From: Muricomes intestini
Lineage (GTDB): Bacteria; Bacillota; Clostridia; Lachnospirales; Lachnospiraceae
DNA length: 64,000 bases
Assembly: GCF_004346165.1 (NCBI RefSeq)
Contig: NZ_SLZZ01000001.1
Coordinates: 248,001 to 312,000 of the forward strand
Reading direction: 5' to 3'
Shown: positions 1 to 9,029 of the stretch, piece after piece
Position numbering within the stretch: the stretch's first letter is position 1
Layout: every line of letters begins with the position of its first letter
Notes under the pieces: generated by a model
Database searches by the model: none
Told to the model about the DNA's origin: nothing
The model's input: only the letters and a program-made list of their open reading frames with translations
Made by a program: the position numbers and the translations under genes

Positions 1-969
1 ATGGGAAAAGGGGCATTTCCGGGGACAGATAAAAGATATACCGGTATGCTGGGAATGCATGGTACAAAAACCTCCAATTACGGAGTAAGTGGGTGTGACC
101 TCCTGATTGTTGTCGGGGCGCGGTTCAGTGACCGGGTTACAGGAAATACAAAAAAGTTTGCAAAAAATGCTAAAATACTGCAGTTTGATGTGGACGAAGC
201 CGAGATGAACAAAAATGTAATTATAACAGAAGGTGTTACAGGTGATATTAAAGAGGTCCTAAAAAAGGTCAATGAGAAGTTGAAACAGCAGTCACATCCG
301 GAATGGATGAATAAGATTCAGGAATATAAAAGAAAATATCCTCTTCAATATCATGAAAGCGTATTATCCGGCCCCTTTATAGTGGAAGAGATTTACAGAC
401 AGACAAAGGGAGATGCACTTATTGTCACAGAGGTTGGACAGCATCAGATGTGGGCAGCCCAGTATTATCAGTATACAAAGCCGCGCACACTGATTACTTC
501 AGGTGGCCTTGGAACCATGGGGTATGGTCTGGGGGCAGCCCTTGGGGCAAAGACAGGATGTCCGGAAAAGCTGGTGGTAAATATTGCCGGTGACGGATGC
601 TTCCGTATGAATATGAACGAAATTGCCACAGCTGTCAGATATCAGATTCCGGTGATTCAGGTGGTAGTCAATAATCATGTACTGGGGATGGTCCGCCAGT
701 GGCAGGATTTGTTCTACGAAAAGCGCTATTCTTCAACAGTAATAGAAGATGCGGTTGACTTCGTGAAATTGGCAGAGGCTATGGGAGCAGAAGGTATCCG
801 CGTCACTACCCGGGAGGAATTTGAAAAAGCATTTACAAGGGCGCTTGAGCTCAATAGGCCAATTGTCATTGATTGTCAAATCGACAGTGATGAAAAGGTA
901 TGGCCCATGGTGGCACCGGGAGCAGCAATCAGTGATGTATTTGACGAAAGTGATATGAAACAAGAATAA
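1..969 (+). CDS. ilvB: Acetolactate synthase large subunit, C-terminal part (cut by window edge)
   Basis: ThDP-dependent enzyme that condenses two pyruvates to acetolactate (or pyruvate plus 2-oxobutyrate) in branched-chain amino-acid synthesis. The frame is open at base 1, and the family is about 560 residues, so the visible 322 residues are the end of the central domain and the whole C-terminal ThDP domain; the ATG at base 1 is internal. Visible signatures are VGARFSDRVTGN (about 38-49), VGQHQMWAAQYY (145-156) and the ThDP/Mg motif GDGCFRMNMNE (197-207). The stop lies 45 nt before serC in the same direction, so the two may be co-transcribed. A paralogous ThDP decarboxylase is possible but the motifs fit AHAS well. 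Confidence 0.93.
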   Translation: MGKGAFPGTDKRYTGMLGMHGTKTSNYGVSGCDLLIVVGARFSDRVTGNTKKFAKNAKILQFDVDEAEMNKNVIITEGVTGDIKEVLKKVNEKLKQQSHPEWMNKIQEYKRKYPLQYHESVLSGPFIVEEIYRQTKGDALIVTEVGQHQMWAAQYYQYTKPRTLITSGGLGTMGYGLGAALGAKTGCPEKLVVNIAGDGCFRMNMNEIATAVRYQIPVIQVVVNNHVLGMVRQWQDLFYEKRYSSTVIEDAVDFVKLAEAMGAEGIRVTTREEFEKAFTRALELNRPIVIDCQIDSDEKVWPMVAPGAAISDVFDESDMKQE

Positions 970-1014
970 AGCAGGCAGCAACGGGCGACAGTAGAGAACC
1001 CAGGAGGATTAAAA

Positions 1015-2097
1015 ATGAGCAGAGTTTACAATTTTTCAGCAGGTCCGGCAGTATTACCCGAGGAAGTATTGAAGTCAGCAGCGGAAGAAATGCTGGATTA
1101 TAATGGTACAGGAATGTCGGTTATGGAAATGAGCCATCGCAGCAAGGCGTTTGAGGAAATTATCGAAACAGCAGAAGCAGATTTGCGGGAACTCATGAAT
1201 ATTCCTGACAATTATAAAGTCCTTTTCTTACAGGGGGGAGCTTCCCAGCAATTTGCAATGATACCTATGAACCTGATGAAAAATAAAGTGGCAGATTATA
1301 TTATAACAGGTCAGTGGGCAAAAAAGGCTGCCGGTGAAGCGGCAAAATACGGGAAAGTTAATAAAATAGCCTCTTCCGAGAATAAAACATTTTCCTATAT
1401 CCCGGACTGTTCGGATATTCCTATATCAGAGGATGCAGATTATGTGTATATCTGCGAAAATAACACTATTTACGGCACTAAATTTAAAGAGCTTCCAAAT
1501 ACAAAAAGCAAGACTCTTGTGGCGGATGTGTCCTCCTGCTTTCTGTCTGAACCAGTGGATGTGAGCAAATACGGGCTGATCTATGGCGGTGTACAGAAGA
1601 ATATCGGACCTGCAGGGGTGGTTATTGTTATTATCCGGGAAGACCTGATCACAGAAGATGTTCTGCCGGGCACTCCATCCATGCTTACATATAAGATACA
1701 TGCAGATGCAAAATCTCTTTATAACACGCCCCCTGCCTATGGAATTTATATTTGCGGCAAGGTGTTTAAATGGCTGAAGGAAATGGGGGGGTTGGAAGTC
1801 ATGAAAGCCCGCAATGAAAAAAAAGCAAAGCTTCTATACGATTTTCTGGATCAGAGTAAGTTATTTAAAGGAACCGTGGAGGTGAAAGACCGCTCCCTTA
1901 TGAATGTTCCTTTTGTCACTGGAAATGCTGACCTGGATGCAAAATTTGTAAAAGAATCAAAGGAAGCAGGGCTTGAGAATCTAAAAGGGCACAGAAGTGT
2001 AGGTGGTATGCGTGCAAGTATTTATAATGCTATGCCCTATGAAGGAGCAGAGGCGCTTGTTGCATTTATGAAGAAATTTGAGAAGGAGAATTTGTAA
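1015..2097 (+). CDS. serC: Phosphoserine aminotransferase
   Basis: PLP enzyme converting 3-phosphohydroxypyruvate and glutamate to phosphoserine and 2-oxoglutarate, the second step of serine synthesis. It has 360 residues, the normal family length. It opens with the SerC signature YNFSAGPAVLP (5-15), has FLQGGASQQF near residue 70, and the PLP-binding lysine is K195 in YGGVQKNIGPAGV. The C-terminus GHRSVGGMRASIYNAMP is typical. The ATG is fixed by an AGGAGG at 1002-1007. serA follows after a single base, so serC-serA is a translationally close pair and the serine pathway lacks only serB here. Confidence 0.97.
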   Translation: MSRVYNFSAGPAVLPEEVLKSAAEEMLDYNGTGMSVMEMSHRSKAFEEIIETAEADLRELMNIPDNYKVLFLQGGASQQFAMIPMNLMKNKVADYIITGQWAKKAAGEAAKYGKVNKIASSENKTFSYIPDCSDIPISEDADYVYICENNTIYGTKFKELPNTKSKTLVADVSSCFLSEPVDVSKYGLIYGGVQKNIGPAGVVIVIIREDLITEDVLPGTPSMLTYKIHADAKSLYNTPPAYGIYICGKVFKWLKEMGGLEVMKARNEKKAKLLYDFLDQSKLFKGTVEVKDRSLMNVPFVTGNADLDAKFVKESKEAGLENLKGHRSVGGMRASIYNAMPYEGAEALVAFMKKFEKENL

Positions 2098-2098
2098 A

Positions 2099-3262
2099 AT
2101 GTATAAGTATCATTGCCTGAACCCAATTGCCCCTGTGGGTTTGGAAAAATTTGACGAGGACTTTACAGGCACAGAAAAAGTCCAGGATGCCGATGCAATT
2201 CTGGTTCGGAGCGCTTTAATGTGTGACATGGAATTTGACAGTAAGCTAAAAGTAATTGCCCGTGCGGGGGCAGGGGTCAATAATATTCCCCTGGAGAGGT
2301 GCGCCGAAGAGGGGATTGTTGTATTTAACACTCCCGGCGCCAATGCCAACGGTGTTAAAGAACTTGTCATCGCGGGGATGCTTCTTGCAGCTCGTGATAT
2401 TATAGGCGGAATCAACTGGGTGCAGGAGCATGAAGAAGACGGAGATATTGCAAGGATTACAGAGAAGAAGAAAAAGCTTTTTTCCGGAACTGAACTGGAC
2501 GGGAAAAAGCTGGGTGTCATCGGTCTGGGAGCTATCGGTGTTCTGGTGGCAAATACGGCAACCCATCTGGGGATGGAAGTATATGGGTATGATCCTTACG
2601 TTTCTGTAGATTCAGCGTGGAAGCTTTCCAGAAGTATCCAGCATGCAAAAACAGTAGATGAGCTTTATAAAGAATGCGATTACATTACCATCCATGTTCC
2701 CGCTACAAATGACACAAAGGGGATGATTGATAAGGATAGTATCAGTCTTATGAAAAAGGGTGTGGTGATTTTAAATTTTGCAAGGGATATTCTTGTAAAC
2801 GGAGAAGATATGGTGGATGCACTGGTATCCGGAGCAGTAAAGCACTATGTGACGGATTTTCCAACTCCTGAGATAGCTGGGGTCAAAGGGGCAATTGTGA
2901 TTCCTCATCTCGGTGCATCCACGGAAGAGTCCGAGGATAATTGCGCAAAAATGGCAGTAAAGGAAATCATGGATTACCTGAAAAATGGAAATATTGTACA
3001 TTCTGTAAATTATCCGGACTGCGATATGGGAGAGAAGGGAGAAAACCCCAGGATTACGATTCTTCACCGTAATATTCCAAATATGCTGGGACAGTTTACT
3101 GCATTGCTTGCAAAAGCTAATATGAACATTTCTCTTTTAACCAATAAAAGCAGAAAAGAATATGCATATACTATGATAGATACGGAGGGAGAAGTCACCG
3201 AAGAAGTCGAAAAGGCGATTTCACAGATAGATGGTGTGCTTAAAGTAAGGGTTCTTTTATAA
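2099..3262 (+). CDS. serA: D-3-phosphoglycerate dehydrogenase
   Basis: NAD-dependent oxidation of 3-phosphoglycerate, the first step of serine synthesis. The likely start is the ATG at 2099 (387 residues), 1 nt after the serC stop and about 10 nt after AGGAG at 2084-2088; an in-frame earlier start at 2078 lies inside serC and has no site of its own. Domains: substrate-binding half with RAGAGVNNIPL, Rossmann NAD domain with GVIGLGAIGVLVA, the catalytic-histidine segment PHLGASTEESEDN, and a C-terminal ACT-type domain (about 315-387, RITILHRNIPNMLGQFT) that probably mediates serine feedback. It is the short SerA type without the extra ASB domain. Confidence 0.96.
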   Translation: MYKYHCLNPIAPVGLEKFDEDFTGTEKVQDADAILVRSALMCDMEFDSKLKVIARAGAGVNNIPLERCAEEGIVVFNTPGANANGVKELVIAGMLLAARDIIGGINWVQEHEEDGDIARITEKKKKLFSGTELDGKKLGVIGLGAIGVLVANTATHLGMEVYGYDPYVSVDSAWKLSRSIQHAKTVDELYKECDYITIHVPATNDTKGMIDKDSISLMKKGVVILNFARDILVNGEDMVDALVSGAVKHYVTDFPTPEIAGVKGAIVIPHLGASTEESEDNCAKMAVKEIMDYLKNGNIVHSVNYPDCDMGEKGENPRITILHRNIPNMLGQFTALLAKANMNISLLTNKSRKEYAYTMIDTEGEVTEEVEKAISQIDGVLKVRVLL

Positions 3263-3272
3263 AAATGTCAAT

Positions 3273-3317
3273 AAAAATGCTGTGCAATGACCTGCAGGTC
3301 ATGGTACAGTATTTTTA
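3273..3317 (+). terminator. Hairpin terminator after serA
   Basis: Eleven bases after the serA stop there is a long stem whose apex is the perfect 16-bp palindrome ATGACCTGCAGGTCAT (3287-3302). The flanks also pair: AAAAATGCTGT on the left with ACAGTATTTTT on the right, ending in a T-rich run. This should end the ilvB-serC-serA transcript before the next promoter. Confidence 0.75.
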
Positions 3318-3357
3318 TGTAAAATGAAACTTTATTCCAGTTCAGTGCGTTAATGTA

Positions 3358-3386
3358 TTGACAAAGAGTGTATAACTGTATACAAT
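3358..3386 (+). promoter_or_regulatory. Sigma-A type promoter of the citrate synthase-like / gntR / icd cluster
   Basis: Perfect -35 TTGACA (3358-3363), 17-nt spacer, -10 TACAAT (3381-3386). The start ATG of the next gene is at 3455, giving a leader of about 60 nt with AGGAGGT at 3439-3445. A 26-bp palindrome covers the spacer and the -10. Confidence 0.8.
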
Positions 3387-3393
3387 TATACAC
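3368..3393 (+). promoter_or_regulatory. 26-bp palindromic operator over the -10, candidate GntR-family site
   Basis: GTGTATAA (3368-3375) and TTATACAC (3386-3393) are exact reverse complements, and the centre TGTATACA (3377-3384) is itself palindromic on the same axis (3380/3381). Only one base pair of 13 (3376/3385) does not match. The site covers the spacer and -10 of the promoter, which suits repression. FCD-type GntR regulators are known to use TGTATACA-like sites, and such a regulator is the second gene downstream, so autoregulation is the likely reading (inference). Confidence 0.7.
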
Positions 3394-3454
3394 GGATGCA
3401 AAACGCAGAATATTACGATTGACTTGCAGTCTAAGCACAGGAGGTAAAGAGAAC

Positions 3455-4843
3455 ATGGAAGAAAGAAAAGTATTTTTGAACACGCATACAAATTTATTGG
3501 AATTGGAAGAACATATGTACCCGCTCGTAGATGTGGATTCTCCCAATACATTTCAAAATTTGTTCCGGTATGATCAAATACCTAAAATTGCTTTTAACGA
3601 TAGAATCGTTCCTCATCATATGCCGGACGAAATATGGCTCACAGATACAACCTTCCGTGATGGACAGCAGTCACGGGCCCCATATACAACAGAACAGATT
3701 GTAACAATTTATGATTACCTGCATAAATTAGGCGGCCCGAATGGAAAAATCAAGCAAAGTGAGTTCTTCCTGTACAGCAAGAAGGACAGAGACGCAGTAT
3801 ATAAATGTCTGGAGAAGGGGTATAAGTTTCCGGAAGTTACAAGCTGGATACGGGCCAGCAAAAAGGACTTCGAACTGGTGAAGAATATCGGACTGAAAGA
3901 AACAGGTATTCTTGTAAGTTGTTCGGACTACCATATTTTCTATAAACTTAAGATGACTAGAAAAGAGGCACTGGAGCATTATCTGTCTGTGGTACGTGAG
4001 TGTATGGAGACGGGGATCAGGCCAAGGTGCCATCTGGAGGATATTACAAGATCTGATATATACGGATTTGTGATTCCTTTCTGCGTTGAGCTGATGAAGC
4101 TTAGGGAAGAGTACCAGATTCCGGTGAAAGTCCGTGTCTGTGATACTCTTGGGTATGGAGTGAATTACCCGGGAGCAGTAATCCCCAGGTCAATCCCGGG
4201 TATTATTTACGGCCTTATGACACACGCAGGTGTTCCAAGTGAGCTGATAGAGTTCCATGGCCACAATGATTTCTATAAAGCGGTAAATAATTCTACTACA
4301 GCCTGGCTTTACGGTTCCTCAGGGGTAAACTGTTCTTTGTTCGGGATCGGAGAACGCACCGGCAATACGCCCCTGGAGGCTATGGTATTTGAGTACGCAC
4401 AGCTCCGCGGTACTCTGGACGGGATGGACACCACCGTTATCACAGAGCTTGTAGAATATTATGAAAAAGAATTAGGCTACCGGGCTCCCTCAAGAACTCC
4501 CTTTGTGGGAAAAAATTTTAACGTAACAAGAGCGGGAATTCACGCAGACGGTATGCTGAAAAATGAAGAAATTTATAATATATTTGACACCGATAAGTTT
4601 TTAAACCGTCCGGCTCTGGTTTCCGTATCCAATACATCGGGAACTGCAGGTATTGCTTATTGGATTAATACATATTATAAACTTCCACCTAAAAGGCAGG
4701 TTGACAAAAGCTCTGTGCTTGTACAGGAAATTAAAAAATGGGTAGATAAAGAATATGAAGATGGGCGTATTACAGTTTTGACAGATGATGAATTAGTTGC
4801 TAAAATAAACAATGTATGCGGCAACCTGCACATTGAACTCTAA
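3455..4843 (+). CDS. Probable Re-citrate synthase (isopropylmalate/homocitrate synthase family)
   Basis: HMG-CoA-lyase-like TIM-barrel protein of 462 residues. The metal/substrate loop is DTTFRDGQQSR, and the metal-binding histidine pair is EFHGHNDFYKAVNN; GIGERTGNTPLEAMVFEYA is the usual downstream motif. It is longer than a bare catalytic domain and lacks an obvious full LeuA regulatory dimer domain. Clostridial Re-citrate synthases belong to this family and are encoded next to icd; here icd is two genes downstream, so condensation of acetyl-CoA and oxaloacetate is the best guess. The alternative is a 2-isopropylmalate or homocitrate synthase. Start set at 3455 by AGGAGGT at 3439-3445; an upstream in-frame codon at 3368 lies within the promoter. 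Confidence 0.72.
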   Translation: MEERKVFLNTHTNLLELEEHMYPLVDVDSPNTFQNLFRYDQIPKIAFNDRIVPHHMPDEIWLTDTTFRDGQQSRAPYTTEQIVTIYDYLHKLGGPNGKIKQSEFFLYSKKDRDAVYKCLEKGYKFPEVTSWIRASKKDFELVKNIGLKETGILVSCSDYHIFYKLKMTRKEALEHYLSVVRECMETGIRPRCHLEDITRSDIYGFVIPFCVELMKLREEYQIPVKVRVCDTLGYGVNYPGAVIPRSIPGIIYGLMTHAGVPSELIEFHGHNDFYKAVNNSTTAWLYGSSGVNCSLFGIGERTGNTPLEAMVFEYAQLRGTLDGMDTTVITELVEYYEKELGYRAPSRTPFVGKNFNVTRAGIHADGMLKNEEIYNIFDTDKFLNRPALVSVSNTSGTAGIAYWINTYYKLPPKRQVDKSSVLVQEIKKWVDKEYEDGRITVLTDDELVAKINNVCGNLHIEL

Positions 4844-4864
4844 TTTTGGAGGAAATATAATAAC

Positions 4865-5524
4865 ATGGAAGAATATCAGGATCATTCTCTGAGTGGACGT
4901 GTTTTTCAAAAGATCCGGGAAGACATTCTTAAAGGCAAGTATGAGGAGCACGACGAATTAAGAGAAAACACAATTGGAAAGGAGCTTGGAGTAAGCCGGA
5001 CGCCCGTGCGTGAAGCACTTAGACAGCTTGAGCTGGAGGGTTTAGTTTCTATTATTCCAAATAAAGGTGCATATGTAACAGGAATCTCAGGGAAAGATGT
5101 GAGAGATATTTATGTTATCCGCTCCATGCTGGAAGGGCTTTGTGCCAGATGGGCAACTGAGAATATAACGGCGGCACAACTGGATGAGCTGGATGAAATT
5201 ATGCTGCTCTCCGAATTTCACATTAAAAAAGAAGGAAACATCAATCCGGAACAGGTAACAGAGCTGGACAGCAAATTTCATAACGTTTTGTATGAGGCAT
5301 CTGACAGCAGGATACTTTCTCATGTGCTGACAGATTTTCACGGATACGTTAAGAGGGCCCGCAAGTTTTCTGTAGTGTCGGAGGAGAGGGCAAGAAAGTC
5401 CATACGGGAACACAGGCAGATATTGCGTGCAATCAAAGAGAAAGATGCCGATTTAGCAGAACAGCTGGCAAATGAACATATGCTGCATGTAATGCAGAAC
5501 CTGAAAAAACAGGGATATGAGTAA
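4865..5524 (+). CDS. GntR-family transcriptional regulator, FCD type
   Basis: 219-residue DNA-binding regulator. The N-terminal winged helix-turn-helix (about 10-75) carries ELGVSRTPVREALRQLELEGLV, a textbook GntR recognition helix. The C-terminal all-helical FCD domain (about 85-210) has LDSKFHNVLYEAS and EHRQILRAIKEKDAD, whose Asp/His residues normally bind a metal that contacts a carboxylate ligand. It sits between the citrate synthase-like gene (21-nt gap) and icd (44-nt gap), so it probably senses a citrate-cycle metabolite and binds the palindrome at 3368-3393. Ligand and targets are inferred. Confidence 0.9.
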   Translation: MEEYQDHSLSGRVFQKIREDILKGKYEEHDELRENTIGKELGVSRTPVREALRQLELEGLVSIIPNKGAYVTGISGKDVRDIYVIRSMLEGLCARWATENITAAQLDELDEIMLLSEFHIKKEGNINPEQVTELDSKFHNVLYEASDSRILSHVLTDFHGYVKRARKFSVVSEERARKSIREHRQILRAIKEKDADLAEQLANEHMLHVMQNLKKQGYE

Positions 5525-5568
5525 AACACTTGGCGAAACATTGAACATTTAACGAGGAGACTGACGAG

Positions 5569-6765
5569 ATGGAAAAGATTAAGATGAGTACCCCTATTGT
5601 TGAGATGGACGGAGATGAGATGACGAGAATACTCTGGAAGATGATTAAAGATAATCTTCTGGAGCCGTACATTGAGCTGAATACAAAGTATTATGACCTG
5701 GGTCTGGAAAAGAGAAATGAGACAAATGATCAGATTACAGTTGACTCGGCCAATGCTACTAAGAAATATGGGGTAGCCGTCAAATGTGCGACCATTACAC
5801 CAAATGCAGCGCGCATGAAGGAATATGACCTGAAAGAAATGTGGAAAAGTCCAAATGGGACGATCCGTGCAATTCTGGATGGGACTGTTTTCCGGGCCCC
5901 TATTGTTGTGAAGGGCATTGAGCCCTGCGTAAAAAACTGGAAGCAGCCAATCACTATTGCAAGACATGCATATGGGGATGTTTACAAAGGCTCTGAGATG
6001 AAAATACCGGGACCGGGGAAAGTGGAGCTTGTTTATACAGCAGAAGACGGATTGCAGACAAAAGAGCTGGTGCATAATTTTACCGGAGAGGGGATTGTAC
6101 AGGGAATGCATAACCTCAACTGGTCAATTCAAAGTTTTGCGAGAAGCTGCTTTAATTATGCTCTGGATACAAAGCAGGATATCTGGTTTGCCACAAAGGA
6201 TACAATTTCCAAAAAGTATGACCACACATTTAAAGACATCTTCCAGGATATTTATGATACAGAATACGATGAAAAGTTTAAGGCTGCTGGGATTGAATAT
6301 TTCTACACTCTGATTGATGATGCGGTAGCCAGAGTTATGAAGTCAGAGGGCGGATACATCTGGGCGTGCAAAAATTATGACGGGGATGTAATGAGTGATA
6401 TGGTATCATCCGCATTTGGCTCACTTGCCATGATGACATCTGTGCTTGTATCTCCGGAAGGTTATTATGAATATGAGGCAGCTCACGGAACTGTGCAGAG
6501 ACATTATTATAAGCATCTGAAAGGAGAAGAAACGTCCACTAACTCTGTGGCAACCATTTTTGCATGGACAGGAGCACTCAGAAAACGCGGCGAACTGGAC
6601 AAAAATAAAGAATTGATGGAATTTGCAGACAGGCTGGAAAAAGCGACAATTGATACAATTGAAAATGGAAGCATGACAAAAGACCTTGCTTTGATTACAA
6701 CCATAGCAAATCCCACTGTGCTAAATAGCGAGGACTTCATAAAGGCAATTGCCGATCGGCTGTAG
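5569..6765 (+). CDS. icd: Isocitrate dehydrogenase (NADP+), homodimeric eukaryote-like type
   Basis: Oxidative decarboxylation of isocitrate to 2-oxoglutarate with NADP. At 398 residues it fits the type II (mitochondrial-like) IDH rather than E. coli Icd. Visible motifs are [11 protein letters not shown] at the N-terminus, the substrate loop [21 protein letters not shown] (about 92-112), [24 protein letters not shown] with the metal aspartates, and [30 protein letters not shown]. It is the third gene of the citrate synthase-like cluster. No aconitase gene is in this window, so that step must be encoded elsewhere. Confidence 0.95.
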   Translation: MEKIKMSTPIVEMDGDEMTRILWKMIKDNLLEPYIELNTKYYDLGLEKRNETNDQITVDSANATKKYGVAVKCATITPNAARMKEYDLKEMWKSPNGTIRAILDGTVFRAPIVVKGIEPCVKNWKQPITIARHAYGDVYKGSEMKIPGPGKVELVYTAEDGLQTKELVHNFTGEGIVQGMHNLNWSIQSFARSCFNYALDTKQDIWFATKDTISKKYDHTFKDIFQDIYDTEYDEKFKAAGIEYFYTLIDDAVARVMKSEGGYIWACKNYDGDVMSDMVSSAFGSLAMMTSVLVSPEGYYEYEAAHGTVQRHYYKHLKGEETSTNSVATIFAWTGALRKRGELDKNKELMEFADRLEKATIDTIENGSMTKDLALITTIANPTVLNSEDFIKAIADRL

Positions 6766-6907
6766 AGCTTGACAATCTTAATTTAAAGGTTATTCATTAT
6801 GATATGAGCAAGCGATATATAGGTTCTATGGAGCTATTCATAAAAAAACGGTAAACATAATAAAAAGAGACAATAAAATCAAGAAAAGTACAGAAGAAGG
6901 GGGCTGG

Positions 6908-8854
6908 CTAAATGCTTGCCAGTTCCTCCCATCTTTCATAGAGTTCTTCCAATTCTTTTGCCTTTTCGGCTTTTTCTAGAGATAATTCCTGACATTTGAC
7001 AGAATTAGAATAGATATCCTTCCTCGTCATAAGCTCATCAATTTCTGTATTTCTGTCCTCAAGAGCGGCAATGCGCTCCTCAGTCTTCTTCAATTCATTC
7101 TGCCGTTTTCGCTCTTTTGCCTGCAGCTCTTTCTGCTCCTGCCAGCTTAATTTTCCTTCTGATACAGATTCTGCCGCACCTGCACTTAACGGCTTTCCAT
7201 TTGAAGGCACGGTGGAGGAGGAGCCTGATGAAGCGTAGGCTTTCGTCAGCTCATCTTTCTTTTCCAGATAGTAGTCATAGTTGCCGATATAATTTACAAA
7301 GGTCTGGCTCACAAGTTCCAGGATACGAGTGGCGGTCTGATTGATGAAATAGCGGTCATGGGACACATAAAGGAGAGTTCCTGTGTAGTCGTTCAATGCT
7401 TTTTCAAGAATCTCTTTTGAAGTAATGTCCAGGTGATTTGTGGGCTCATCCAATATCAGAAAATTTGCTTCAGAGAGCATAAGTTTTGCAAGAGATACTC
7501 TACCTTTCTCGCCGCCGCTCAAGTCTCCGATCAGCTTATAGACATCGTCACCGGTGAACTGGAATGCGGCCAGTGTACTGCGTATCTGAGTGTTGGTCAG
7601 AGACGGATACTCATCAGAAATCTCATCAAATATATTTTTTTGCTCATGGAGAACATGGTGCTCCTGATCGTAGTAACCAATAGTAACCTTTGATCCCAGT
7701 GTAAAGGAACCTGTATCCGGCGGGTGAACCTGATTTAAAATTTTTAGAAGGGTAGTTTTCCCTGTCCCATTGTCGCCGATTACAGCCACGTGCTCGCCCC
7801 GTCTGATTTCAAAGTTGACATTCCTAAACAGAGTCTGACTTCCGAAGCTCATTGACAGTCCTTCCACCCGCAGTACATCATTGCCGCTGATGCAGGAGGG
7901 CTCCAGGGAAAAATGCATTTCTCCCGCCGCTTCACGGGGTTTTTCTATAGGAGTTATCTTGTTCAGCATTTTTTCACGGCTCTGGGCACGCCGTATGGAC
8001 TTTTCACGGTTGAACTGGCGGAGCTTTTCTATAACAGCCTCCTGGTGTTTGATTTCATGCTGCTGATTTAGATATTCTTTCATCATCGCGTCGCGTATCT
8101 GCTGTTTCTTGTCGGCATAAGCTTTATAGTTACCCGAATACATACGGATAGCGCCGTTTTCTATCTCAATTACCTTTGATACCACACGGTTTAGAAAGAA
8201 CCTGTCGTGGGATACGATGAGCACGGCACCGGGGTAATTTGTCAGATAGGTTTCCAGCCATGTAATAGAATTTAAGTCCAGATGGTTTGTGGGCTCATCC
8301 AACAGCAGTATATCCGGTTTTGTGAGAAGCAATTTGCCAAGGGACACTCTTGTTTTTTGTCCCCCGGACAATGTAGCAGTCTGTTTGTCAAATTCCTCCT
8401 CCTGAAATCCCAGGCCTTTCAGAACTCCAACCAATTCACTTTTGTAGGCATAACCGTTTTCCGACTCGAACCGGGACATCAGCCGATTATATGTGGAAAG
8501 TCTGTTTTGTAATTCTTTACCTTTTAGAAGTTTTAATTCTTTTTCAATATCCCGGATCTGTTGTTCAAGCTCAATGATGTCTGCCTTTGCAGTTTTTACT
8601 TCTTCATAAATGGTGCGGCCAGGCTCCAAATCCTGCTGCTGGGCCAGGTATCCTAAAGTTTTGCCCTTTGTCAGTATAACTTCACCGCTATCCAGGGGTT
8701 CTTCCTTTATAATCATTTTTAATATGGTTGACTTTCCTGCCCCGTTTACCCCTACCAGTGCGGCCTTTTCTCTGTCCTCTATGTGGAATGCGCCATCTTT
8801 TACAATCAGCTGTTCGCCGAAGAATTTATTAATATTATGACATGCAAGTATCAT
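6908..8854 (-). CDS. ABC-F family ATPase (ribosome-associated)
   Basis: Cytosolic protein with two ABC domains and no membrane segment, the ABC-F layout of translation factors that act at the ribosomal E site. Domain 1 has GVNGAGKST, LSGGQKTRVSLG and LLLDEPTNHLD; a charged helical linker follows (KHQEAVIEKLRQFNREKS); domain 2 has GDNGTGKTTLL, LSGGEKGRVSLA and ILDEPTNHLD. The last 90 residues form a coiled coil rich in Lys/Glu. The start at 8854 (648 residues) is set by CCTCCT (reverse-strand AGGAGG) at 8861-8866; an upstream in-frame start at 8917 has no such site. It resembles housekeeping YdiF/Uup-type proteins more than a dedicated antibiotic-resistance factor, but this cannot be settled here. 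Confidence 0.9.
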   Translation of the reverse strand: MILACHNINKFFGEQLIVKDGAFHIEDREKAALVGVNGAGKSTILKMIIKEEPLDSGEVILTKGKTLGYLAQQQDLEPGRTIYEEVKTAKADIIELEQQIRDIEKELKLLKGKELQNRLSTYNRLMSRFESENGYAYKSELVGVLKGLGFQEEEFDKQTATLSGGQKTRVSLGKLLLTKPDILLLDEPTNHLDLNSITWLETYLTNYPGAVLIVSHDRFFLNRVVSKVIEIENGAIRMYSGNYKAYADKKQQIRDAMMKEYLNQQHEIKHQEAVIEKLRQFNREKSIRRAQSREKMLNKITPIEKPREAAGEMHFSLEPSCISGNDVLRVEGLSMSFGSQTLFRNVNFEIRRGEHVAVIGDNGTGKTTLLKILNQVHPPDTGSFTLGSKVTIGYYDQEHHVLHEQKNIFDEISDEYPSLTNTQIRSTLAAFQFTGDDVYKLIGDLSGGEKGRVSLAKLMLSEANFLILDEPTNHLDITSKEILEKALNDYTGTLLYVSHDRYFINQTATRILELVSQTFVNYIGNYDYYLEKKDELTKAYASSGSSSTVPSNGKPLSAGAAESVSEGKLSWQEQKELQAKERKRQNELKKTEERIAALEDRNTEIDELMTRKDIYSNSVKCQELSLEKAEKAKELEELYERWEELASI

Positions 8855-8934
8855 AAGAATCCTCCTTGATTTGTGGTTACAGTTTAACTGCAGATCAATT
8901 CCTCTGAACCGCAGCATATTTACACACTTCTTTA

Positions 8935-8962
8935 ATTATAGCGAAAATACTATAAAATACAA
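8935..8962 (-). promoter_or_regulatory. Candidate promoter of the ABC-F gene, divergent from rex
   Basis: On the reverse strand TTGTAT (8957-8962) is followed after 16 nt by TATAAT (8935-8940). The rex promoter -35 lies only 8 bases away on the other strand, so the two polymerases would compete for this AT-rich stretch. Confidence 0.5.
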
Positions 8963-8969
8963 CTAAAAA

Positions 8970-8998
8970 TTGACTTTATGGATACTATTCTATATAAT
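8970..8998 (+). promoter_or_regulatory. Promoter of rex
   Basis: -35 TTGACT (8970-8975), 17-nt spacer, perfect -10 TATAAT (8993-8998). The start codon lies 32 nt after the -10, leaving a short leader with GGAGG at 9016-9020. No Rex-type palindrome is visible here, so I see no sign of autoregulation. Confidence 0.8.
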
Positions 8999-9029
8999 AA
9001 ACCTAGACTAAATTTGGAGGAAAACAGTA

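Noticed and set aside
3368-3454. N-terminal extension of the citrate synthase-like gene from an upstream ATG
   Set aside because: That ATG-frame begins inside the promoter palindrome, and AGGAGGT at 3439-3445 points to the ATG at 3455.
5338-6111. 257-codon minus-strand open frame over gntR and icd
   Set aside because: Shadow of two well-identified genes; Cys/His/Phe-rich and without recognisable motifs.
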